From Ectobacillus panaciterrae DSM 19096 (GTDB lineage Bacteria > Bacillota > Bacilli > Bacillales > Bacillaceae_G): DNA of 59,238 nt. Positions 1 to 9,518 of this stretch are shown in pieces. Every line of letters starts with the position of its first letter. The stretch's first letter is position 1. The notes beneath the pieces were generated by a model. That model searched no databases. It was not told the DNA's origin and saw nothing but the letters and a program-made list of their open reading frames with translations. The translations under genes and the position numbers were made by a program. The DNA lies in assembly GCF_000430785.1 (NCBI RefSeq), contig NZ_AUMR01000042.1, positions 1 to 59,238 of the forward strand, written 5' to 3'.

Positions 1-95
1 TCCTTTATTTGGCATACTTTCCTTATCCTTTATTTGGCATACTTTCCTTATCCTTTATTTGGCATACTTTCCTTATCCTTTATTTGGCATACTTT
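1..95. repeat. 25-bp tandem repeat, about 3.8 copies, continuing off the left edge
   Basis: A 25-bp unit starts at 1, 26, 51 and 76. The first three copies are identical and the fourth matches for 20 bp before diverging. There is no unique sequence between copies, so it is not a CRISPR. It lies about 75 bp upstream of the glycosyltransferase operon. The array is cut by the window start, so the true copy number is unknown. Confidence 0.9.
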
Positions 96-171
96 TAATG
101 ATATATTAGATAGGGTGAAGTTTGAAGAGGTAGCATAATATACATGATTTCATATAAAGGAAGGTGCAAAT

Positions 172-900
172 ATGCCTGTTGAAGTACCTATTTCTATTCC
201 TAAAACTTTAATTATCATTCCTGCTTATAATGAGGAAGAAGCTATTGGAGATACATTAACAAGACTCCTGCAACTACGAGAACATTTTACACAATTAGAC
301 ATGTGTGTAATTAATGATGGATCTAGAGATAAAACTGCTGAAATTGTAAAACAATTTGGCGTGAAAGTTGTAAGCCTCCCATATAACCTTGGTATTGGTT
401 CTGCTGTGCAAACAGGTTATAAATATGCTTATGAAAATGGATATGATATAGCAATCCAATTTGATGCAGATGGTCAACACAATCCAGAAGACCTATACAA
501 AATTATTAAACCTATTGCGGAAAATGAATGTGATATAGTAGTTGGATCTCGTTTTGCTGAGAAGACAGATTATAAAGGAAGTATTTCGAGAAGAATTGGC
601 ATTTATTATTTTACTGCATTACTGAAATTATTAACAAAACAAACTTTTATGGATCCTACATCTGGATATCGCGCAAAAAATAGAAAAATCATTCAAATTT
701 TCGCCCATAATTATCCAAAAGATTATCCAGAACCAGAGGTTCTCATCTATTTAAAAAAGAAAGGCTTACGCATTAAAGAGATTTCCGTGAATATGCAAGA
801 AAGACAAGGTGGGAAATCTTCTATTACTCCTCTAAAATCTGTGTACTATATGATAAAAGTAAGCTTAGCAATATTCATGCAAAAAATTGTGAAAGGCTGA
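172..900 (+). CDS. Family 2 glycosyltransferase (polyprenyl-phosphate sugar transferase type)
   Basis: 242 aa, ATG start with a strong AAGGAAGG ribosome site. It is a GT-A fold enzyme of the dolichyl-phosphate-mannose synthase type. Visible are the nucleotide-binding start IIIPAYNEEEAI (about 14-25), the NDGSRD motif (48-53) and the metal-binding DAD at 98-100 within FDADGQH. It ends without the paired C-terminal TM helices of GtrB-type enzymes. By family, it moves a sugar from a nucleotide donor onto a polyprenyl phosphate on the inner membrane face. It is first of four closely packed genes (8-bp, 2-bp and about 33-bp gaps) that make up a lipid-linked glycosylation set. The sugar and acceptor cannot be read from sequence. 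Confidence 0.88.
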   Translation: MPVEVPISIPKTLIIIPAYNEEEAIGDTLTRLLQLREHFTQLDMCVINDGSRDKTAEIVKQFGVKVVSLPYNLGIGSAVQTGYKYAYENGYDIAIQFDADGQHNPEDLYKIIKPIAENECDIVVGSRFAEKTDYKGSISRRIGIYYFTALLKLLTKQTFMDPTSGYRAKNRKIIQIFAHNYPKDYPEPEVLIYLKKKGLRIKEISVNMQERQGGKSSITPLKSVYYMIKVSLAIFMQKIVKG

Positions 901-908
901 TTGAAATT

Positions 909-1247
909 ATGAGGATAATTACCTTTTCATTTATATTTATTATCTTATTATTTTTTTTCATTATTAACTCTATCCGTCGAGGAGCACTAGAGACGAAATA
1001 TGCGATCCTTTGGATTTTCGTATGTATTATCATGGCTGTGCTAAGCTCTACTGAAAAAGTTGTGAACTGGATAGGAAAATTATTAAAAGTCGAGTATCCA
1101 CCTTCTATCTTATTTCTATTTGGACTTTTATTTTGCTTTATTTTAATTTTTGATTTGACACGAAGATTATCGAAACTACATCATCAATTTGTTACCCTTA
1201 CACAAGATTATGCCTTGCTGAAACAAAAGCTGGAGAAGGAGAAGTAA
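909..1247 (+). CDS. DUF2304 family small membrane protein
   Basis: 112 aa with three hydrophobic stretches (about 3-20, 30-50, 65-85) and a charged, coiled-coil-like C-terminal tail rich in K and L. Size and topology match DUF2304 proteins, which are routinely encoded just after DPM-type glycosyltransferases. The molecular role of the family is not established; a partner or stabiliser of the GT2 enzyme is an inference from context. It starts 8 bp after the GT2 stop codon. Confidence 0.75.
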   Translation: MRIITFSFIFIILLFFFIINSIRRGALETKYAILWIFVCIIMAVLSSTEKVVNWIGKLLKVEYPPSILFLFGLLFCFILIFDLTRRLSKLHHQFVTLTQDYALLKQKLEKEK

Positions 1248-1249
1248 GC

Positions 1250-1591
1250 ATGTACTATCTCGTTTTACTTTTAAATGTATGCTTATTGATAAGCGGTCAA
1301 ATTTTATGGAAATTTTCACTTCGAGGTGTTACAACATGGAATTTGAACGCTGTTCTTAAAGTTGTTTTCTCTCCTTATTTTATAGGAGGGGGGATTCTTT
1401 ATGTGCTTGCAACAGCTGTATGGATTTTTATTCTTTCAAAAATCCCTTTTAGTGTTGCTTATCCTCTTCAAAGTATGAGTTACATTGTCGGCATGTTAGC
1501 TGCATATTTTTTATTTAAAGAACAAATTGAAATTTCACAATGGTTTGGGGTAGGACTCATTATTTTAGGTGCCTACTTCATAGCAAAATAA
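1250..1591 (+). CDS. Small four-TM EamA/SMR-like transporter, putative lipid-sugar flippase
   Basis: 113 aa, four predicted TM helices, about the size of SMR/EamA half-transporters such as ArnE and ArnF. The motif ending in SVAYPLQS near residues 65-75 is typical of the DMT superfamily. Two bases separate it from the preceding stop, so translation is probably coupled. Between a polyprenyl-sugar synthase and a GT-C enzyme, the simplest role is flipping the lipid-linked sugar to the outer face. The fold is well supported; the substrate is inferred. Confidence 0.75.
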   Translation: MYYLVLLLNVCLLISGQILWKFSLRGVTTWNLNAVLKVVFSPYFIGGGILYVLATAVWIFILSKIPFSVAYPLQSMSYIVGMLAAYFLFKEQIEISQWFGVGLIILGAYFIAK

Positions 1592-1624
1592 AGATAAATT
1601 CTTGAGTTGAAGGGATGTTTCACA

Positions 1625-2905
1625 TTGTCATTAACCAATCTATATAAATGGCTAAAAAGCCCTTTGTTATATATTCTTATCTTTGCATTGTTTATAAATA
1701 TGTATTTTCTCATAAAAAATCCTGGTGATGTTTTTCATAATCCTAAAGTGTATGGAGAAGGAGTTTCTGCTTACGGGTCTGTTGATGCATATAAATATGC
1801 ATCAATGGCTTGGCAATTATTACATGATGGTATATATGGATATGCAGAGACAAAGTCAAATGCTTATGTGACACCTGGACACCCTCTTTACTTAGCTGCA
1901 ATTTTTAAAGTTTCTGAATGGGTACATATGGATCATATACTTCTGACTAGAATTATTAACATGCTTCTAAATATCGGGATAGTCTTCATAATTTATAACA
2001 TATCCCAACTATTATTTAGAAATATATTCGTATCATCTCTTGCCAGCTTAATGTATACAACTTACTTTTCCGGGTATCATTTTTTTAGGACTTTATTAAC
2101 TGAAATACCATCTATGTTTCTGTTCATGCTCACTATTCTAATCTTTATATTGGCATTAAGAAAAGAAACGTTAATGTGGCACATTATATTTGGCATCGTT
2201 GCCTCTATTACATTAATGTTCCGCCCAGCACCTGCTCCTTTACTCCTTATTGGATGGGGAATTATTGTTTATAAATCTGGATGGAAAGAAGCGATTAAAA
2301 TCGGATTTATATGGTGTATTGGTCCTGTTCTAATAATGGGACCATGGGTACTGCGTAACTTACTTGTATTAGGACATGCTTATATTTTTTCTTCTCATTC
2401 TGGCGATCCTTTGCTAGCAGGAACAGATCCATTTTATTTACGTGGATATGACAGTATTACCCAAGATATGGTGAATGCAGGATACACTGTGACAGAAGAA
2501 AATAAAGGTACCTATGCTAAAATACTTATTAAGAATGGCTTTAAAAATGATTTTGCATTATGGTTTTCATGGTTTACTTTAGGAAAAACAATTCATTTAT
2601 TTAACGCAGCAGATGCTTTGAGACCTTTATATGATAGCTATTTTGCATCTTGGGTTATCTCAGCATTTAAACTTCAGCATTTTGCTGTAGTACTAACTGG
2701 ACTTGCATCCATGATTACCTTCAGAAAAAATCCAAAGATATTCCTTTTATCAACCATAGTAATTGGATATGTTGCTCTTTCAAACATATTCTTGGCTATA
2801 ACGAGATACGGATTTTTTATCATTCCTTGTCTATGCATATTAGGTGCATTTTTCATTGTAAACGTCATACACATACTTTACAAAAGACTCGTAACTATCA
2901 AATAG
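1625..2905 (+). CDS. GT39/ArnT-like polytopic glycosyltransferase (GT-C)
   Basis: 426 aa with about ten TM helices. The first extracytoplasmic loop carries an acidic segment (SVDAYKYA region) as in dolichyl-phosphate-mannose-protein mannosyltransferase-like GT-C enzymes, followed by TPGHPLY, typical of the family. By family it uses a polyprenyl-phosphate sugar outside the membrane to decorate a wall polymer or lipid. I chose TTG at 1625, placed about 10 bp after GAAGGGA; an upstream in-frame TTG at 1607 lacks a good ribosome site. It is last in the operon and is followed by an intrinsic terminator. Confidence 0.78.
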   Translation: MSLTNLYKWLKSPLLYILIFALFINMYFLIKNPGDVFHNPKVYGEGVSAYGSVDAYKYASMAWQLLHDGIYGYAETKSNAYVTPGHPLYLAAIFKVSEWVHMDHILLTRIINMLLNIGIVFIIYNISQLLFRNIFVSSLASLMYTTYFSGYHFFRTLLTEIPSMFLFMLTILIFILALRKETLMWHIIFGIVASITLMFRPAPAPLLLIGWGIIVYKSGWKEAIKIGFIWCIGPVLIMGPWVLRNLLVLGHAYIFSSHSGDPLLAGTDPFYLRGYDSITQDMVNAGYTVTEENKGTYAKILIKNGFKNDFALWFSWFTLGKTIHLFNAADALRPLYDSYFASWVISAFKLQHFAVVLTGLASMITFRKNPKIFLLSTIVIGYVALSNIFLAITRYGFFIIPCLCILGAFFIVNVIHILYKRLVTIK

Positions 2906-2980
2906 TTGCTATATACTATACGTCTCTTTCTATGCATTTATCTAAGGAAAGTTTATACTCTCTTATCTTTTAAAAACGAG

Positions 2981-3012
2981 AAAAGGTGCTTTTCAACAAG
3001 CACCTTTTTTTA
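2981..3012 (+). terminator. Intrinsic terminator of the glycosylation operon
   Basis: The arms AAGGTGCTT and AAGCACCTT pair perfectly and are followed by a run of T residues. It lies about 75 bp after the GT-C stop codon. Confidence 0.9.
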
Positions 3013-3084
3013 TCGCTTATAATGAATAGATACTACACTCTTCCATAATACAATTATTAAAGTATCCTATTTATCACGAGTGGT

Positions 3085-3330
3085 TTTGAGACAGGAACGA
3101 AAGCGTGGTCAATTCGTTCTCCTTGCTCAAGCCACCGGTCAAATCCCTGTTTCGCATGGACAAAAGTGGAACTGCAATCGTACCACTCAATAAACGCTTC
3201 TTTCTCAATGTACACGTTCTGTGAATCACAAAAAAATTGTCACTCGACATGTGTGGGAATCCGATAAGGAATGGGTACGCCAAAATCGGCTGAGTGAGGA
3301 AAAGCATTGTATGCAAAACGAATGATAAGG
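3085..3330 (+). pseudogene. Relic of an IS1182-family transposase (C-terminal part)
   Basis: Plus-strand translation of about 3203-3325 gives the segments SQCTRSVNHKKIVTRHVWES and DKEWVRQNRLSE. These match the conserved C-terminal block of IS1182 transposases, in which CTRS, VTRHVWE and RxNRL are typical. A stop codon interrupts the frame near 3195, and a frame change near 3303 precedes the expected GKALYAKR block, which is read in the next frame. The start and end of the element are lost. The long minus-strand open frame here is an artefact. Confidence 0.7.
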
Positions 3331-3339
3331 GAGAATTTT

Positions 3340-3366
3340 GGAAAAAATTTTGTCTATGGTATAATG
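3340..3366 (+). promoter_or_regulatory. Probable sigma-A promoter for the 156-aa gene
   Basis: A perfect TATAAT at 3359-3364 lies about 36 bp before the ATG at 3400. The -35 element is weak and T-rich. The promoter sits just after the IS1182 relic. Confidence 0.5.
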
Positions 3367-3399
3367 GACGAATTAAATCACTACTCATATGGAGGCTAC

Positions 3400-3870
3400 A
3401 TGCTAACTTTTGAAGAAAAACTGGCTATTATTGAATCATTTCCGGAATTGCAAAGAAAAAATGTATCATTAGGACGAATTAATTTTCATTTTGAAGAAAG
3501 CGTCTCAGATAAAAAGAATGTCGTGTATCATTTACATCCAAACGGCAATGGCTTCGTTTATGCTGAATATGTGCACGGTTATAAGACCAATGATAAAGGG
3601 ATGGTTAACATCCGTGATTTTTCAGCGGAGGAGCTCCGTACTGTAATCCAAAAATCTATTCTCTCCCTTTCACAAAGCACAACAGATGAAGTCGTATCTG
3701 TTGCACAAAACGAAGAGGAGCAGTGGATAAACGAGGAGAATCACACTCTTATTCTTGTAGAAGAGGATGATATGTGGAACGTATATGCGGGCTTGAATTT
3801 AGACGGTACATTCAACTCCTATAGAGAAGCTGCGCAGTATTTAGATGAAGAAGGGTTTACTCGTAAATAG
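3400..3870 (+). CDS. Conserved uncharacterised acidic protein
   Basis: 156 aa. The ATG at 3400 follows TGGAGG by 5 bp; the in-frame extension to 3307 would run through IS1182 relic sequence, so I rejected it. No TM segment or signal peptide. The N-terminal half (MLTFEEKLAIIESFPEL) looks like a small mixed alpha/beta domain; a linker rich in E, S and N follows (about 100-125), then a C-terminal alpha/beta segment. I do not recognise a functional family. It resembles short cytosolic proteins annotated as hypothetical in Bacillus. Confidence 0.7.
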   Translation: MLTFEEKLAIIESFPELQRKNVSLGRINFHFEESVSDKKNVVYHLHPNGNGFVYAEYVHGYKTNDKGMVNIRDFSAEELRTVIQKSILSLSQSTTDEVVSVAQNEEEQWINEENHTLILVEEDDMWNVYAGLNLDGTFNSYREAAQYLDEEGFTRK

Positions 3871-3890
3871 AGGAGAGGAAAACCGGCTTT

Positions 3891-4030
3891 TTATAGTGGG
3901 GAGAGATTAAAAGACGTGCAGAAGCGGTCAAACCCTTTAAAACGCTCTTCCCTGTGTCTTTTTACTAAGCGCATAAGCTTGTGTTGCATACTGTGTGTGA
4001 ACAGAAGGACAGAGTGCGTGAAATTTTATA
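3891..4030 (+). repeat. Dispersed repeat, copy 1 (divergent, short)
   Basis: Begins GTGGGGAGAGAT and contains GACGTGCAGAAGCGGTCAAA, shared exactly with copy 3 at about 12.03 kb. The flanks GGGGAGAG and CTCTTCCC can close a stem around it. Similarity to the other copies fades after about 60 bp. It is non-coding, between the 156-aa gene and a terminator. See copies at 9328 and 12016. Confidence 0.6.
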
Positions 4031-4044
4031 AATTCTTATCTTAA

Positions 4045-4084
4045 ATCAAAATGCTCTTCCCTTAAGGGGAGAGCATTTTGATTT
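4045..4084. terminator. Bidirectional terminator
   Basis: The arms CAAAATGCTCTTCCC and GGGGAGAGCATTTTG form a long stem (one G-T pair) with T or A tracts on both sides. It lies downstream of the minus-strand secreted-protein gene and after the plus-strand 156-aa gene. Confidence 0.85.
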
Positions 4085-4239
4085 ATAATTGGTTTTATTT
4101 TATGCCTCTTTCCATGAAGGATAAAGATTTCCTTTGTATCATAATTGTAGTATTGTTGTTCGTCACTTTGCTTTGTTCAGATAGGTAATAGAAAACTTCT
4201 CAGCAATCATCGTACAGGTGTTCATGATACAGCAATACG

Positions 4240-4890
4240 TCATCTGAACTTATTTGGAAACTGCTTCACTATGCCATCTGTAATAGCGTCCGCCAGTACA
4301 ATAATATGATCCTCGCCTTTATCAAAAGCGAGAATATCGGCAGTCCAATCCTTTTTGATTCTGGCAACGGCCTGATCTGTTACGAGCTGCAAGTGCACAT
4401 ACAGCAAATTTTTCAATTTTTGCTTGGACCAATTTGGGTTTGCGCTGCTTAAAAACTGTGCGATATCATCCGCATTCTTATACCATTCCTTATTGTATTT
4501 ATCTAAACTGGCCTTATTTCCGCTTTTGGCAGCTTCTACTACTTTACCGGCAAGTATAATATGTTCTTTTAACAGTTTGGCAAGTTTATTTCCTGCATCA
4601 TTCCCATAATAAGGCTTAATCGCATTTCCGATGTCCTCTTGATTTTTCAACAGTCTGACTAGCACCCTGTCTTGATCCTCAAGTCCTGCCAAGCTGCTTA
4701 CGATGTAACCTCGCGTCCATATCGTATGATCAATCCAGAGCTTTCTTAAATCAAACCTCAATTTTGCTTCAGATTGACTATAGCGCTGGTCCTGCGTTTG
4801 AGTGCTTACTTCTGCGTCCGCATGGAATGGCGTGAACACAAACATAGCAGTTACAAGTAGCAGAATGAATCGTAGCAATTGTTTTTTCAT
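4240..4890 (-). CDS. Secreted helical protein of unknown function
   Basis: 216 aa. The ATG follows AAAGGAG by 9 bp. The N-terminus (MKKQLLRFILLLVTAMFVF) is a signal peptide with a likely cleavage after AHADA-type residues near 26. The mature part is almost entirely helical and amphipathic, with repeated hydrophobic heptads and many K and D residues and no cysteine, suggesting a soluble helical bundle outside the membrane. Related Bacillus proteins are sometimes annotated as glycosyltransferases, but I see no glycosyltransferase motif. Function unknown. Confidence 0.75.
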   Translation of the reverse strand: MKKQLLRFILLLVTAMFVFTPFHADAEVSTQTQDQRYSQSEAKLRFDLRKLWIDHTIWTRGYIVSSLAGLEDQDRVLVRLLKNQEDIGNAIKPYYGNDAGNKLAKLLKEHIILAGKVVEAAKSGNKASLDKYNKEWYKNADDIAQFLSSANPNWSKQKLKNLLYVHLQLVTDQAVARIKKDWTADILAFDKGEDHIIVLADAITDGIVKQFPNKFR

Positions 4891-5032
4891 GCGTATGAAC
4901 TCCTTTTATAAGATTTACATATACGTGATTCTCATTTTTAGTTTTCATTTTTTTCATTTTTCATTCTCTATTTGCCAAATAAATTCATTTATTTGTAAAC
5001 AAAAAGCATCCATTAAATTATGTTGAAATAAC

Positions 5033-5077
5033 AAAAAAAAGAGACGAACCAAAAATAAACAATGGTTCATCTCTTCT
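5033..5077 (-). terminator. Terminator of the methyltransferase gene
   Basis: Minus-strand hairpin AAGAGATGAACCA / TGGTTCGTCTCTT followed by eight T residues, 20 bp after the stop codon. Confidence 0.85.
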
Positions 5078-5099
5078 TTCTATACCGATACATTGGATT

Positions 5100-5720
5100 T
5101 TATTTTGTACAAACTGCTACTCCTATGAAATACCGAACCCCGTCCCGCTTTTTTTCAAAGGTAGGGCCTCTTTGATAATACATCTCCACATTTGAAAAAC
5201 GCACGAAAAGTTCTTCAAATTCTTCCGGCGTAAGCTGATAAACGTGGAAAGGCTCACTTGTCGGCTTTCCGCGGCCTCTTCCAAACGGACTTGATAAAAC
5301 GAGCGTACCGCCGGGCTTCAGCATGCGATATAAATGATCCATGAAGATTTGATCGTCCTCGACATGTTCAATTGTTTCAAAGCTTAGTATAGTGTCGAAT
5401 GTACCGAGCTGCTCAGGCAAATCCGGATCCATCGCATTCTTTTGCATATACGTTACTTTTTGATGATTATATTCACGATTCGCATAGTAAACCGTTTCCG
5501 GGTCAATATCCACCCCGATAATTTCTTCCACTTCGCGTTTGCGCTCTTTTGCCACCATATGGCAGCCATAGCCTGTACCGCATGCGATATCCAGCACTCT
5601 TCCTTTAATGTAAGGAGTAGCGAAGTAATATCTGGCTATATGTTCTAATAACATGCCGTTCGTCGGCTTCAGTAACTTAGGAATAATTCTCTCTCCAGTC
5701 CATTCAAGCAAAGTAATCAC
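5100..5720 (-). CDS. Class I SAM-dependent methyltransferase
   Basis: 206 aa. Motif I is VLDIACGTGYG (about 43-53), the acidic end of strand 2 is GVDIDPE (about 73-79), and post-motif segments include FDTILSFETIEHVED and LKPGGTLVLSSPF. This is the full Rossmann-like methyltransferase fold, of the UbiE/Methyltransf_11 type. Substrate unknown. The start is uncertain: GTG at 5720 has a weak site, while TTG at 5711 is 5 bp after GGTGAT. Monocistronic, with its own terminator. Confidence 0.85.
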   Translation of the reverse strand: MITLLEWTGERIIPKLLKPTNGMLLEHIARYYFATPYIKGRVLDIACGTGYGCHMVAKERKREVEEIIGVDIDPETVYYANREYNHQKVTYMQKNAMDPDLPEQLGTFDTILSFETIEHVEDDQIFMDHLYRMLKPGGTLVLSSPFGRGRGKPTSEPFHVYQLTPEEFEELFVRFSNVEMYYQRGPTFEKKRDGVRYFIGVAVCTK

Positions 5721-6041
5721 CGTTTTCTTAAATTGATAAATTTGTTTTTATACGTAATGCAGATAAGTCATATATATAAGGATTTCCCGTTTATAGCTAT
5801 TGTAGCATAGCTGTACCATTTTCTATTTAAACATTATGCAGAACCAAAAAATAGCCATCCTTTCTAAGAAATATTCTTAGAAAGGATGGCTAAAATTCAG
5901 TAAAAGCATACATTCATTCTAAATTTTTAATGACTTTTTCCCGCAATAATCTTTGATAAATCTCCTACCATTATTTATGATAAAGTTCATTATAGCAGGG
6001 AGAACAGTGCATTTTTTATTTATCAAAATACTAGCTCTCAA
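5721..6041. other. Gene-free interval, AT-rich
   Basis: 321 bp between the methyltransferase and the thiC operon. Apart from the 5846-5892 hairpin I see no coding or structured signal. Confidence 0.6.
5846..5892 (-). terminator. Terminator of the thiC operon (perfect 19-bp stem)
   Basis: 5852-5870 and 5874-5892 are perfect inverted repeats of 19 bp with a 3-nt loop. On the minus strand the hairpin is followed by six T residues. It lies about 150 bp after the microprotein stop codon. Confidence 0.8.
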
Positions 6042-8007
<1,966 letters not shown>

Positions 8008-8093
8008 TTAAAATGGATCGATAGTGCGACCTAGGAGCTGCAGCATAGTTCATTACACGTTGCCTTTATAGTCAAACGAGTAGATGAAGGACA

Positions 8094-8124
8094 ATAAAAA
8101 AAGGTTCTGTATACACAGAACCTG
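8094..8124 (-). terminator. Regulated terminator of the TPP riboswitch
   Basis: On the minus strand AGGTTCTGT pairs with ACAGAACCT across a short loop and is followed by seven T residues. It lies between the aptamer and thiC, as in TPP transcription-attenuation switches. Confidence 0.9.
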
Positions 8125-8178
8125 ATTAATCGTCAAAAAAGTAGCAGCGCGCTGAGAAAACAGACAGCAGACGCCTTC

Positions 8179-8278
8179 GTTACTACTTCCCTACGCTGGT
8201 ATAATCCAGATCAGGTTCAAAGGGTCAAAGAATTCCACGCATTCTTTTCTCAGTCCGGCCATCGGACACCCCTAGTAG
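8179..8278 (-). promoter_or_regulatory. TPP riboswitch aptamer (THI element)
   Basis: The minus strand carries the conserved THI-box sequences: GGGGTG near the 5' side, CTGAGA, then ACCTGATCTGG and AATACC/TATACCAGCGTAGGGAA. The P1 arms CTACTA and TAGTAG close it. It senses thiamine pyrophosphate and controls thiC and the overlapping microprotein. Confidence 0.97.
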
Positions 8279-8498
8279 AGCTTTTGAACTAACATATCAT
8301 GCTTTACTATAGAAAATATCATAGTTTTCAGTATTAAGAAAGCTTTTTCTAATATTTGATAAAAATAAATTTGCGCAGCAATCTATATTAGCATGGGATG
8401 AAACCCAATCACTTCTCTATTGATGAAATAATCTTATTTCAGGTTTATTCGTTTTTTACAAAGAATATTTGTAATAGCCTTTTTCCGTTCGTACTGTA
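8279..8498. other. Gene-free interval
   Basis: About 220 bp between the riboswitch and the sspH promoter. It should hold the divergent thiC promoter, but I could not fix its boxes with confidence. Confidence 0.4.
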
Positions 8499-8528
8499 GA
8501 ATACTTAAATAGTTTGGAGTACATAATA
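8499..8528 (+). promoter_or_regulatory. Sigma-G (forespore) promoter of sspH
   Basis: GAATA at 8499-8503, an 18-bp spacer, and CATAATA at 8522-8528 match the sigma-G consensus (GHATR, N18, CATWHTA) at every position. It lies 40 bp before the sspH start. Confidence 0.85.
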
Positions 8529-8568
8529 TAGCTATTACAATTTATAAGAAGGAAAGGAGGAAAGGAGA

Positions 8569-8748
8569 ATGCACAAACAACGTGCTAAAGAGATTGCTGC
8601 TTCACCTGTTATGGCTAATGTTACTTATGAAGGGGTTCCAATCTATATTCAACAGGTTGATGAAAATAATGAAACGGCTAGAATCTATCCGCTCAATCAA
8701 CCGCAGGACGAACAAAACGTACCTCTAAGCAGCCTAATTGAGCATTAA
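8569..8748 (+). CDS. sspH: Small acid-soluble spore protein SspH
   Basis: 59 aa, starting MHKQRAKEIAASPVM and ending VPLSSLIEH, matching the SspH family over its full length. It is a minor DNA-associated spore-core protein made late in the forespore. The ATG lies 2-3 bp after a purine-rich run, with the AGGAGG core about 10 bp upstream. The perfect sigma-G promoter upstream fits the known forespore expression of the family. Short enough to be missed by length filters. Confidence 0.95.
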   Translation: MHKQRAKEIAASPVMANVTYEGVPIYIQQVDENNETARIYPLNQPQDEQNVPLSSLIEH

Positions 8749-8881
8749 AAACCGGCTCTTATTAGTCTCAAGAATGAAAGGAATACGCTAACTGAATTAG
8801 CTGCATTCTTTCTAAAAATAAACCTTACGTATGAATACACTGCTGTTAAATAGACACAAATAAAAACTAGATGAACCAGGC

Positions 8882-8912
8882 GGCATGAGTTTGTACCGAA
8901 CTCATGCCATAT
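8882..8912 (+). terminator. Probable terminator after sspH
   Basis: GGCATGAGTT and AACTCATGCC pair perfectly, followed by the T-rich ATATTTATTTT. Position fits either sspH (plus) or, less well, the minus-strand HTH gene that ends at 8939. Confidence 0.6.
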
Positions 8913-8938
8913 TTATTTTAAATTCGTTCTTGCGTTTG

Positions 8939-9169
8939 CTAGTCCTCATCCTTCACATCGAAATCTTCCGGAATCGGTTCGCTGTTCCATTCTCCAAGCT
9001 GCTTTTTCGCTTTTTCCAGCTGCTTTAGATGCTCGTTAAACTGCTCTTTATAAACAAGGTACTGCTCCCCGTCATGAATCGCCCGAATCCGTCTTTGCTG
9101 AATCAGGCTGCGGATGGTCGATTCAGGCAGCGATAAGTACTCGGCTGTTTCTTTAATGGTCAAATACAT
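8939..9169 (-). CDS. Excisionase-type (MerR-like) helix-turn-helix protein
   Basis: 76 aa. Residues 1-45 (MYLTIKETAEYLSLPESTIR onward to GEQYLVYKEQF) are a classic HTH_17/excisionase-family winged helix: aromatic residue, ETAEYL, and the recognition helix around STIRSLIQQ. A charged coiled tail and an acidic end (EDFDVKDED) follow. The ATG lies 6 bp after AAAGGCGG. It could be an excision or recombination-directionality factor or a transcription regulator; its place beside the outermost rlmH-type att repeat (9.24 kb) is suggestive but not proof. Confidence 0.75.
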   Translation of the reverse strand: MYLTIKETAEYLSLPESTIRSLIQQRRIRAIHDGEQYLVYKEQFNEHLKQLEKAKKQLGEWNSEPIPEDFDVKDED

Positions 9170-9231
9170 ATATCATTCCGCCTTTTCTTGGAAAATTCTC
9201 AGAATTTATGGTTCTTCTTTTTATAAAACCC

Positions 9232-9252
9232 CATTTACTTATGGTACGGTTT
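9232..9252 (-). repeat. rlmH-type attachment repeat, copy A (outermost)
   Basis: The minus strand reads AAACCGTACCATAAGTAAAT, i.e. the last codons of RlmH (PYHK, stop) plus downstream bases, with two or three differences from the true rlmH end at 20811-20830. It is non-coding here and in the same orientation as rlmH. Interpreted as a remnant att site. Confidence 0.75.
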
Positions 9253-9327
9253 ATTAGCAAAAATAGCAGCATAAAAAGCAGATATATAAATGCAACTAAA
9301 AAAATCGACATAAAACTTTTCTTTTAG

Positions 9328-9457
9328 GTGGGAGAGAGCATCCGACTAAGCGTAGAAACGCTCAAACCCTTTTCGTGGTCCATGCAGGAGTAGACCATAG
9401 AGAGGGAGCGAGCGCAGTTTCCCTTTTGTTCTACGTGGCAAACGACAGATATGTCGG
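9328..9457 (+). repeat. Dispersed structured repeat, copy 2
   Basis: About 130 bp, beginning GTGGGAGAGAG. Hairpins visible: AGCGT/ACGCT (9349-9362), TGGTC/GACCA (9376-9397) and CGACA/TGTCG (near 9442-9456). It aligns along its length with copy 3 at 12016. The pair closing the second hairpin is C-G here and T-A in copy 3, consistent with a conserved RNA or single-strand DNA structure. No coding potential. Confidence 0.65.
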
Positions 9458-9518
9458 AATAACAAAGCGGACTTATATAGGATAATTCCATAGAAGATTC
9501 TGTTACAAAAATAATTTG

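Noticed and set aside
1-95. CRISPR array
   Set aside because: The 25-bp units are directly adjacent with no spacer sequence and no cas genes nearby.
3074-3388. 104-aa minus-strand gene
   Set aside because: It is antisense to the IS1182 relic, which shows clear transposase similarity on the plus strand.
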